Assembly: GCA_964512995.1 (NCBI GenBank) | Contig: CAZELM010000037.1 | Coordinates: 1-47,921 of the forward strand | Origin: CAZELM01 sp964512995 | Lineage (GTDB): Bacteria; CSSED10-310 | Length of the DNA: 47,921 nucleotides | Direction: 5' to 3' | Shown: positions 18,887-26,109 of the stretch, piece by piece | Position numbering within the stretch: position 1 is the stretch's first letter | Layout of the letters: each line of letters opens with the position of its first letter | The notes under the pieces: model-generated | Seen by the model: only the letters and a program-made list of their open reading frames with translations | Databases searched by the model: none | What the model was told of the DNA's origin: nothing | Program-made: the position numbers and the translations under genes

Positions 18887-19687
18887 GTGCATACCTGGAA
18901 CGCTCTGTTTGCCCGTCACCATTGGGAACTCCTGTTCAATTTTACTGTCCGGAATCTGAAACTGAAATATAAAGGATCATTTCTGGGATTTCTGTGGTCT
19001 CTGATCACGCCGCTCCTTCAGATGTTCATCTACACGATCGTTTTTTCAGTCATCATCCGGGTCCAGGTGGAGTGGCCGTTTGCAGTATTTCTGCTGACCG
19101 CTCAACTTCCCTGGATATTTTTTTCCGGGAGTCTGCAGATGGGGGCGGGAAGTGTGATCGAGCATGGCAATCTGGTCAAGAAGGTGCTGTTCCCAAGGGA
19201 GCTTCTGCCTATTTCCGTTGTCCTGTCCAATCTGTTCAGTTTTGTGATTACTGTATTGATTTTATTTTTATTTTTAATCGGTTACAAGATTCCTTTCACC
19301 CGATACATCGTGATGATCATTCCGGCGGCCGGGATGTTGTTTCTGTTCACTCTGGGACTGACATTCATTATGTCCTGTCTGGCGGTTTTTTTCCGGGATA
19401 TCTTTCATATTCTGGAAGTGATACTTTTAGTTTGGTTCTGGTCCGTTCCCGTTGTATACCCTTTGGATTTACTGAAAACCATGCCCGATGGATACCACTG
19501 GTTTGCACGATTTTATCATCTCAATCCGATGGTGACATTTCTGGAGCTTTTCCGGTATGCTTTTCTTTACCAGAAATGGCCGCCTTATGAATCGGTGTTA
19601 TATGGGATGGCGTGGGCAATCGCTGTGATGATCCTTGGCTACTGGATTTTTCATCGTTATTCACCTTGTTTCGCACGAGAAATCTGA
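18887..19687 (+). CDS. ABC-2 type polysaccharide export permease (Wzm/TagG family)
   Basis: 266 residues, six predicted membrane segments. The N-terminal NLKLKYKGSFLGFLWSLITP is the Wzm/TagG/KpsM signature for export of O-antigen, teichoic-type or capsular glycans. A GTG at 18887, five bases after lptE, is the best start although the ribosome site lies within the lptE end (GAAGGA). It overlaps the ATP-binding subunit by one base (TGATG), so the two subunits should be made together. Confidence 0.92.
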   Translation: MHTWNALFARHHWELLFNFTVRNLKLKYKGSFLGFLWSLITPLLQMFIYTIVFSVIIRVQVEWPFAVFLLTAQLPWIFFSGSLQMGAGSVIEHGNLVKKVLFPRELLPISVVLSNLFSFVITVLILFLFLIGYKIPFTRYIVMIIPAAGMLFLFTLGLTFIMSCLAVFFRDIFHILEVILLVWFWSVPVVYPLDLLKTMPDGYHWFARFYHLNPMVTFLELFRYAFLYQKWPPYESVLYGMAWAIAVMILGYWIFHRYSPCFAREI

Positions 19688-20931
19688 TGAAGCATGTTCT
19701 TGAATGTACAGATGTGAGTGTTCGTTTCCGGCGGTACCGCGAAAAGGGGAGGATGCTACGCTGGACGCTCATCAATATGCTGCACCGGAAGCAGAAACCG
19801 GAATATTTCTGGGCGCTCAAGGATGTCAGTTTCGGTGTGAAACCGGGGGAAACTTTTGGAGTGATCGGCGAAAACGGGTCCGGAAAATCAACGCTCCTCA
19901 AACTGATGTCCGGGATTATCGGACCGGATTCCGGTACGATCGCGATAAACGGCAGGGTATCGGCTCTGCTGGAATTGGGAGCCGGATTTCATCCGGATCT
20001 TACTGGCCGTGAGAACATTTATATGAACGGATCGATCATGGGACTGACTCATGCGGAGATATCCAGACGGTTCGATGAGATTGTCCGGTTTTCCGAACTG
20101 GAAGAATTCATCGATACGCCGATCAAACATTTCTCATCCGGTATGTATATGCGGCTTGGATTTTCGATTGCAGTCCATGTGGATCCGGACATTCTGCTGA
20201 TCGATGAAGTATTGGCTGTGGGAGATCAGTCCTTTCAGCAGAAGTGCCTTGATAAAATCCGGGACTTCAAACGCCGTGGCAAGACGATTGTGTTTGTGTC
20301 TCATGACCTCAACACTGTCTCGCAATTATGCAGCCGTGCGATCTGGCTTAACCACGGGACGGTCGCCGCTCGTGGCACGACGCAGCGCGTGATCGATTTT
20401 TACCGGGAGCGGGTCCAGAAAGGGGAGGAATCCCGGTTGGAACAGGAGCACCAGCGGGTTGAAGAAGAGATTCGGGAACGGTGGGGCACTCGCGAGGTGG
20501 AAATCATTCAGGTCGAGTATTTTGACAGGCATGGTCAAAAAACACATCGTTTTCGAACCGGGGATCCATTTCGCGTAAAAATCTCCTATATGGCTCATAA
20601 GCGGATTGTCCGGCCTGTTTTCGGGATTGCCATTCACCGGAATGATGGCACGCATGTGAATGGACCGAATACCAAATTCAGTGGTCAGGTGCCGGAATAT
20701 ATCCAGGGTCCGGGAGCGGTCTGGTATGAGATCGATACATTGCCACTGCTCCCCGGAACATACTATTTTACAGCGGTCGTATACAATTATGCCTGCGACC
20801 ATCCTTATGATCATCATGATCAGATCTATTCCTTTCTGGTAACTCCGGGTGAGACGGAAGAGGAATATGGTGTTTTTTATATTCCATCCACATGGAGATA
20901 TGAAGGAGAATATGGTGAAATCATTCCCTGA
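19687..20931 (+). CDS. Polysaccharide export ABC transporter ATP-binding protein (Wzt-like)
   Basis: 414 residues. The nucleotide-binding domain has Walker A GENGSGKST (61-69), the signature region FSSGMYMRLGFSIA, and Walker B with DILLIDEVLAVGD. A C-terminal beta-sandwich (about 275-414) corresponds to the carbohydrate-binding domain of Wzt proteins that reads a terminal modification of the glycan. The methyltransferase that follows could place such a cap, as in O8/O9a-type systems. ATG 19687 lies inside the permease stop; the longer frame from 19612 would overlap the permease by 75 bases and lacks a site. Confidence 0.93.
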   Translation: MKHVLECTDVSVRFRRYREKGRMLRWTLINMLHRKQKPEYFWALKDVSFGVKPGETFGVIGENGSGKSTLLKLMSGIIGPDSGTIAINGRVSALLELGAGFHPDLTGRENIYMNGSIMGLTHAEISRRFDEIVRFSELEEFIDTPIKHFSSGMYMRLGFSIAVHVDPDILLIDEVLAVGDQSFQQKCLDKIRDFKRRGKTIVFVSHDLNTVSQLCSRAIWLNHGTVAARGTTQRVIDFYRERVQKGEESRLEQEHQRVEEEIRERWGTREVEIIQVEYFDRHGQKTHRFRTGDPFRVKISYMAHKRIVRPVFGIAIHRNDGTHVNGPNTKFSGQVPEYIQGPGAVWYEIDTLPLLPGTYYFTAVVYNYACDHPYDHHDQIYSFLVTPGETEEEYGVFYIPSTWRYEGEYGEIIP

Positions 20932-22066
20932 TGCCGCTTTTCGCCTTCCATTCGATCAATTCCAGAGATACCACCTTCTGGCCATTGCCGCAGAACGTTT
21001 CCGGAACACCGGCCAGAAGCTTCGGATTCTGGATGTCGGTGGATATCTCCAGGGCGGCGGTCAGGATGCTTTCACACCCGCTTCGTTTTTTCTCCCAGAT
21101 GATGACGAACTCGTGATCATGGATATCAAAAAACAGGGACCGGGCCGGTATGTTGCGGGGAGCGGTCTGGCTATCCCATTCAGGAATCAGGCATTTGACA
21201 TTGTCGTTGCCATGGATACGCTGGAACATATTCCGGGGGAGCTGCGATCTGTTTTTGTCCGTGAGCTGTGCCGGGTGGCGGATCGTGGCGTGATGATTGC
21301 CGGACCGATCGATCAGCCCGCCAATATCCTGGCAGAGAAGATCCTATTTTCGGTTATCGAAAAAATTCTGGAGATGCCCCATCCCGCTCTGAAGGAACAC
21401 CTCCAGTATGGACTCCCCAAGATCTCTGAGATCGAGACATGGCTGGCCATGGAGTCATTTCAGGGGATCCATTTCCCGGATGGATTTCTGCCCAACTGGT
21501 TATTCATGATGCTCCTCAAACACCTGTTCCTCCAACTGCGGGTCGAGCCAGAGACGCAGGAAGATCTCGATTATTTTTATAATACGACTCTGGGGATGGC
21601 CGATCGCCGGGAACCTGCGTACCGGCAGGTATTCGTTGCGCTCCGGCAGGGAACGGATATTGATCTTCACCCGCTGCTCAAATCAGATTCATCGGAAACG
21701 AGAAACGCCGTTGACCTGTTCGGGTATCAATTCACGAATCTGGTCATGCTGAAGGAAGTCGCGCAGCTCAATGAAACGCTTCATCAGATCTTCACGACCC
21801 GACCCAACCGGATGGAACTGGAACAACTGGCGGAGGAACGATTGCATCTCATCCGCGATAAAGAAGATCTGATCAATCAATATCTGATCATGATTACGGA
21901 ACGGGACAAACGGCGCAAAGCGGAGTTGTTGCAGAAGGATCTCCGAATCGATGAACTTAAAGAGGAAATTCATCGGCAACATCAGACGATCCAGGAACTT
22001 CTGGATTTCAGAAACCGGATTCAGAGTAGTATTCCCTATAAGCTTTATAAGATGATCAAAAAATGA
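20912..22066 (+). CDS. Class I SAM methyltransferase with C-terminal coiled coil
   Basis: 384 residues. A Rossmann methyltransferase domain (about 10-200) has motif I ILDVGGYLQGGG and the later AMDTLEHIPGELR. A helical middle follows, then a long charged coiled coil (about 300-365). ATG 20912 has GAAGGAG and overlaps wzt by 20 bases; the frame extended upstream to 20849 has no site. Coiled coils after a methyltransferase are seen in chain terminators such as WbdD, where the coil acts as a molecular ruler. A chain-capping role here is inference from architecture and from the preceding Wzt with its C-terminal domain. Confidence 0.82.
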   Translation: MVKSFPDAAFRLPFDQFQRYHLLAIAAERFRNTGQKLRILDVGGYLQGGGQDAFTPASFFLPDDDELVIMDIKKQGPGRYVAGSGLAIPFRNQAFDIVVAMDTLEHIPGELRSVFVRELCRVADRGVMIAGPIDQPANILAEKILFSVIEKILEMPHPALKEHLQYGLPKISEIETWLAMESFQGIHFPDGFLPNWLFMMLLKHLFLQLRVEPETQEDLDYFYNTTLGMADRREPAYRQVFVALRQGTDIDLHPLLKSDSSETRNAVDLFGYQFTNLVMLKEVAQLNETLHQIFTTRPNRMELEQLAEERLHLIRDKEDLINQYLIMITERDKRRKAELLQKDLRIDELKEEIHRQHQTIQELLDFRNRIQSSIPYKLYKMIKK

Positions 22067-22314
22067 GCGAACCCCCTGTTTATATCATTCTGGACCATGA
22101 ACGTGACATTTCCGGAAAGATACACCGTCTGGTGGAGCGGCAGGATGGCTTTCGTTTTTATCTTGACCCGGTTTTTTTGCACGTGTTGACGCATCTGGAC
22201 TGTCCGGACCGTGATACCGTGGCGATTCAGATGGGAGCAGAGCCCGACGAGATCCCGATCATCCTCCGTATGTTAGGGAAAGCCGGACTGATCCTGGAGG
22301 AATCCGGAGAATGA
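22063..22314 (+). CDS. 83-residue winged-helix-like protein (PqqD-like fold suspected)
   Basis: Small protein of unknown function set between the methyltransferase and glycosyltransferase with ATGA overlaps on both sides, which argues strongly that it is real. The pattern FYLDPVFLHVLTHLDCPD, then IILRMLGKAGLILEE, resembles the C-terminal half of PqqD-like proteins (a small winged helix, used as a peptide-recognition element in RiPP pathways). No radical SAM or precursor peptide lies beside it, so a scaffold or regulatory role in glycan export is as likely. The similarity is by eye and weak. Confidence 0.7.
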   Translation: MSEPPVYIILDHERDISGKIHRLVERQDGFRFYLDPVFLHVLTHLDCPDRDTVAIQMGAEPDEIPIILRMLGKAGLILEESGE

Positions 22315-23594
22315 CGGTGCGGATCGGTATTTTAACCGAGCGGATGCTGTTGGGGTATGGCGTGGATCTGGTTGTTGATGAATCCGCCCGGGGATTGCTC
22401 CAGAAAGGATATGATGTTGTTGTTTTCACCACATCGGTGGGGGAGATGTATGCGAAAACGGATTACGAGATTGTCAATCTGATGCATTTTGCGATCCACT
22501 CCCGAGATATTTATTCCGTATTGTTTTTTCAGGATGCACTCGATGTTCTGGCTCGGAAACAGATCGACGTCTGGATACCGCAGACGCCACCATTTTATCA
22601 TTGGCTGCCGCATCTCCGCCCACCCGCGGTTGCAGTGGAACATGGCACACCACCTGGTTCATTTTTTGAAAAGCGCGTCGGGAGAGGGCTCGATGCCTAT
22701 ACGCGGGAGCGATTTGAAACGATCTACCCGCAACTGGGAAACGGGTATCGCTTCGTTGCGATTTCGGACTATATCCGGTCGGAGTTTCCGGATACCGTGC
22801 GGGACAGGGTGACGGTAATACACAATGGTGCAGATCATTACCCCCGTGCTTCGCAGGAAGAAATCGAACGATTCCGGCAGCGTGTGGGAGCCACTCCCGA
22901 AGATATCATTGTTCTGTGGGTTGGTCGGATCCAGCCGGAATCGGATAATCAACCGTATAAGGGTCTGAAGGAGTTTATGAGCCTGGCGCCGCTGCTCCAT
23001 CAAAAATTTCCGAACTTTAAAATCGTTGGAGCCGGTAAAGCGGATGACAGCGCTCGAAACCTTTTGCAGCAGGTGGGTATCATCCCTGTTTTCAACCTGT
23101 CAAAAGAAGAGATGCCGGGCGCTTTTGCTGCGGCCGATATTTTTCTCAATACATCTAAATGGGAGGGGTTCAATCTGCCATTGGCGGAGGCACAATTTCA
23201 GGGAACTCCCGTGGTTGCGTACCGGTTGTGTTCCCATCCGGAGGTCGTCTGTGATGGTGTATCCGGAATACTTGTCGACAGTCCCGAGGAATTGACCGAA
23301 GCGGTCCTGAATCTGGCTCGTGACACATCCATTCGCAATCAGATGAAGGCTGGTGCACTGAAGCAGTCGGAGTGTTTTCGTTGGTCGACGAATACCGATC
23401 ATCTGGAGCATGTGATTCTGCAGGCTCAAGAAGAAGCCCGACAGTTCAATGAATCGATGCTTACTCCGGTCGATTTTCGGAAAAATCTGTCATATTACTG
23501 GAAAACGATCAAGTATCTGATACACCGGGAAGGATTTCATGCCTTGTTCCGGGAATCCATCGGCTGGATCAAACGACGGATTCCCAGATACTAA
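22311..23594 (+). CDS. Glycosyltransferase family 4 (GT-B)
   Basis: 427 residues. The GT-B C-terminal domain is clear: VLWVGRIQPESDNQPYKGL, then NTSKWEGFNLPLAEAQFQGT and VVAYRLCSHPEVV, the donor-binding EX7E-type region. The N-terminal half carries the acceptor domain. It most likely adds a sugar to the glycan exported by the neighbouring ABC transporter. It overlaps the 83-residue gene by four bases and is the last gene of the plus-strand run, stopping eight bases before the convergent beta-helix gene. Confidence 0.9.
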   Translation: MTVRIGILTERMLLGYGVDLVVDESARGLLQKGYDVVVFTTSVGEMYAKTDYEIVNLMHFAIHSRDIYSVLFFQDALDVLARKQIDVWIPQTPPFYHWLPHLRPPAVAVEHGTPPGSFFEKRVGRGLDAYTRERFETIYPQLGNGYRFVAISDYIRSEFPDTVRDRVTVIHNGADHYPRASQEEIERFRQRVGATPEDIIVLWVGRIQPESDNQPYKGLKEFMSLAPLLHQKFPNFKIVGAGKADDSARNLLQQVGIIPVFNLSKEEMPGAFAAADIFLNTSKWEGFNLPLAEAQFQGTPVVAYRLCSHPEVVCDGVSGILVDSPEELTEAVLNLARDTSIRNQMKAGALKQSECFRWSTNTDHLEHVILQAQEEARQFNESMLTPVDFRKNLSYYWKTIKYLIHREGFHALFRESIGWIKRRIPRY

Positions 23595-23602
23595 TGCGAC
23601 CG

Positions 23603-25519
23603 TTACTCGCTCCATCCAAAAGCGATCGAATCTAAATCTCCGACGATCCGTGTCATGTCCGGATCGGTCAACGCGCCATAGAATACTGCGTCTTCGACAG
23701 TGCCCTGATCTTCCGGCCAGACAAATTCCGGTATGATCACAATGGACGTCAGTCCTATCGGGTAGCCAAATCCAGAATCATAATGATCGAATGCAGTGAA
23801 ACTGGGTGCGAAGAAAAAACTGTCAAACAATTTGAGTATAACAAACAAAGGGTATCCCAGAAGAGCCTGATCTTCGGCGTTGCATACCGTGGCATAACAG
23901 GAGAACGTATCACCGGGAGTGAAATGGTCGGATGGCATCCAGATCGACACTCCGGTTGTTTCACAGCCTGTAGGGGTTGGTGTCCCAGAAACGGATGGCG
24001 TAGGTGTCGGAGTTGGAATAGTGGCATCGAAATAATGGAATCCCATATCGACAAGACCGATATCGCCTTCATGATCACTCCGGGTAGTACGTTCATTCAT
24101 GCAGACATTCGTTGACGTATTGCCGTAACAGATCTCGTCTGCCGGATCGCTCCCCGCGTCCAGGCAAGGGCTATCCATGTCATCTCCCGAAGCCATCTGA
24201 CTCAGATAATAGCCGCCGTACGGACCTGTTACAAAAACCGGGTTTGTGTCGATGTTATGGATACTGACACCGGAGTAGCCTCCCTGAATATTGGAATAGT
24301 AGATATACGGAGAGAGATTACCGGCGATTTCTTCGGGTTGATCATTCCACAAGATGCAATTTTTGATGCTTCCTCCACCATTGGCGATAAAGAGTCCACC
24401 TCCCAGACCCGCCTGATTTTCACTGAGAGTGCTGTTATGGAGAGTGATATTGGCATTATTGTGCAGAATAATCGCTCCACCCAGATACCGAGCAGTATTT
24501 TGTACAAACAGACAGTTAGCGAACCGGAGTGAGTTTGAATATGCCAGACATGCACCACCCGAATCACGGGCATGATTCCGAACGATCACACAGTCCATCA
24601 TGTTGAAGGTTCCCTGGTCCACGTAAGCCATTCCGCCATGCTCCGCCGTGTTGTCAGCGAGCATTGACGCATCCATGACAATCTGGCAATCGTAACCGAA
24701 AACAGCTCCGCCGCTCAACGTGGCTGCATTACTTGTGATTGTTGAAGAGATGATCTCGAGGCTCTCAAAAATACTGAAAATCGCTCCACCATTGTGAGTT
24801 GCGGAATTATTTTCGATCGAACAATTGTTCAGATGACCGCTGGAAGAGTAAAAATAGGCTGCACCCCCATCGACTCCAGCCGTATTTCCTTTCAGATATG
24901 TATCCACAATGCGTGCATTGTCTGCTCGATTATAATGGATACCCCCACCGAGTTCACCAGCAGTATTATCTTCGATGACACAATCCGTCAATGAAACAGA
25001 TCCAGAACAATAAATACCGCCGCCGGAGTAAGAGGCTGAATTCTGAATGATCAGGCATTGTTCGATGATGCTGTCTGATTCCCATTCCAGACACAACGCA
25101 CCGCCCGATTCTGCTTGATTATTCTTCAATACGCACTGAGTGATCCTGGGAGATGAACGGATATAGATCGCTCCACCACTCTCATCCGTCATTCCATTCT
25201 GGATCGTAAATCCATTCAATATGGATCGTTCCGTCTCCCCACTTGTAAAGTTAAACGCCCGGGATATGCCTTCGCAATCGATGATGCAGGAATCCGAACC
25301 GAATTCTGACTGGACGGTGATCTGTTTTCCCATGAAGTCGATCTGGCGGTTTCCAGAACCAGTATAGGTCCCGTTTGCGACCAGAACCGTGTCTCCATCG
25401 ACAGCGGCATCGATTCCGGCCTGAATCGTTGAATGGTCAGCGGGAACATGGATGATTGCAGTATAACCAGTCCCGACACAGATGAAAAAGATCAGTGCGA
25501 TGAAAGTCTTCGTTTTCAT
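23603..25519 (-). CDS. Secreted right-handed parallel beta-helix protein
   Basis: 638 residues: signal peptide (MKTKTFIALIFFICVGTGYT), then HVPADHSTIQAGIDAAVDGD, the usual opening of pectate-lyase-like beta-helices. About fourteen coils follow, each with the pattern N.A...GGA/GGG.....S.....C.I..N. A Thr-Pro linker (about 500-518, TPTPTPSVSGTPTPTG) leads to a 120-residue C-terminal beta domain, probably for surface retention. The repeat type is that of PMP/choice-of-anchor outer-surface proteins; no catalytic residues are evident. ATG 25519 has GGGAGG seven bases upstream; an in-frame ATG five codons earlier would overlap that site. A sigma-54 promoter match lies about 67 bases upstream. Confidence 0.88.
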   Translation of the reverse strand: MKTKTFIALIFFICVGTGYTAIIHVPADHSTIQAGIDAAVDGDTVLVANGTYTGSGNRQIDFMGKQITVQSEFGSDSCIIDCEGISRAFNFTSGETERSILNGFTIQNGMTDESGGAIYIRSSPRITQCVLKNNQAESGGALCLEWESDSIIEQCLIIQNSASYSGGGIYCSGSVSLTDCVIEDNTAGELGGGIHYNRADNARIVDTYLKGNTAGVDGGAAYFYSSSGHLNNCSIENNSATHNGGAIFSIFESLEIISSTITSNAATLSGGAVFGYDCQIVMDASMLADNTAEHGGMAYVDQGTFNMMDCVIVRNHARDSGGACLAYSNSLRFANCLFVQNTARYLGGAIILHNNANITLHNSTLSENQAGLGGGLFIANGGGSIKNCILWNDQPEEIAGNLSPYIYYSNIQGGYSGVSIHNIDTNPVFVTGPYGGYYLSQMASGDDMDSPCLDAGSDPADEICYGNTSTNVCMNERTTRSDHEGDIGLVDMGFHYFDATIPTPTPTPSVSGTPTPTGCETTGVSIWMPSDHFTPGDTFSCYATVCNAEDQALLGYPLFVILKLFDSFFFAPSFTAFDHYDSGFGYPIGLTSIVIIPEFVWPEDQGTVEDAVFYGALTDPDMTRIVGDLDSIAFGWSE

Positions 25520-25585
25520 GATCAGTCCTCCCATAAGGATATTATACCAATTTATCGATTAACAGAGCATCAATTCATTTAATAA

Positions 25586-25601
25586 AGCAAATAATGTGCC
25601 A
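25586..25601 (-). promoter_or_regulatory. Sigma-54 promoter for the beta-helix gene
   Basis: On the minus strand the sequence is TGGCACATTATTTGCT, an exact match to TGGCAC-N5-TTGCW with GG and GC ten bases apart. The expected transcript start is near 25575, giving a leader of about 56 bases before ATG 25519. Confidence 0.75.
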
Positions 25602-25712
25602 ATGTGCAGATATTTCAGCGGTGGTCCGAACGTATTGGAATTGCTGATAAATCATCAAAACATGAATCACTGATATCTAAAATCGTGAGAAAAATCTCGT
25701 TTTTCCGCCAAT

Positions 25713-25743
25713 AATTGTCATTTTGAATGCCCAAAATTGTCAT
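25713..25743. promoter_or_regulatory. Candidate enhancer sites: two AATTGTCAT direct repeats
   Basis: AATTGTCAT at 25713-25721 and 25735-25743, 22 bases apart (two helical turns), 112-157 bases upstream of the leftward sigma-54 promoter. ATTGTCAT recurs at 47275-47282 upstream of another sigma-54 promoter. Activator identity is unknown. Confidence 0.35.
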
Positions 25744-25873
25744 GATTTTCAAAACATTGGTGGATCTGAAATTCACTCATTGACACCAGAGATTGCAGGC
25801 TCATGTCTGGAGTCCGACTCAAATCTGACGATTCCATGACAATCCATATCGAACGATCGGAGCTGGATTGAGA

Positions 25874-25961
25874 CCAGTCCCTGCTCACACGGATTGAATG
25901 ACGAGTGGGAGGCAGCGAAATGACATTCTCATGGCCAGTCCCTGCTCACAACGGGGTGAAC
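25874..25961. repeat. Two-copy direct repeat with 61-base period
   Basis: CCAGTCCCTGCTCACA occurs at 25874 and 25935, each followed by a related tail (CGGATTGAATGA and ACGGGGTGAACGA). Two copies only; it may be a degenerate duplication or a pair of protein-binding sites. Confidence 0.5.
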
Positions 25962-25980
25962 GATATCGGAAGAAAGGATT

Positions 25981-26109
25981 TAAAATCGATCTATCATTCT
26001 ATACTGAAAACAAAGGAGATGAAAAATGAAAAAATGGAAGGAAGGATTTGCTAAAATCGATCTATCATTCTATATTGAAAACAAAGGAGAATAAATATGA
26101 AAAAATGGA
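25981..26109 (+). repeat. 71-base tandem duplication of leader, ribosome site and start codon
   Basis: The segment from TAAAATCGATCTATCATTCT through AAAGGAG and ATGAAAAAATGGA is present twice, at 25981 and 26052, with few differences. As a result there are two consecutive ribosome sites and two starts, the first opening a 22-codon frame. Confidence 0.85.
26026..26094 (+). CDS. 22-residue leader peptide created by the duplication
   Basis: ATG 26026, preceded by AAAGGAG, opens MKKWKEGFAKIDLSFYIENK plus two residues and ends with TAA at 26092-26094, two bases before ATG 26097. The first four residues equal those of the following protein because the start region is duplicated. It is well placed to be translated and to affect translation of the downstream gene, but it may be a by-product of the duplication with no function. 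Confidence 0.4.
   Translation: MKKWKEGFAKIDLSFYIENKGE

Larger units (their letters stand above)
25520..26025. other. Long regulatory intergenic region
   Basis: No coding sequence of convincing length. From left to right it holds a sigma-54 promoter match facing left (25586-25601), two AATTGTCAT direct repeats (25713-25743), a pair of roughly 25-base repeats (25874 and 25935), and the first half of a 71-base tandem duplication. I see no good sigma-70 promoter for the rightward cohesin/dockerin gene. Confidence 0.7.

Noticed and set aside
25682..25705. Hairpin with T run as a terminator
   Set aside because: The stem is short and bulged, and no transcript from the left is expected there.
25934..25949. 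TGGCCAGTCCCTGCTC as a sigma-54 promoter for the cohesin gene
   Set aside because: GG and GC are nine bases apart, not ten, and the -12 box is shifted.
25874..25961. CRISPR-like repeat pair
   Set aside because: Only two imperfect copies, no array, no cas genes.
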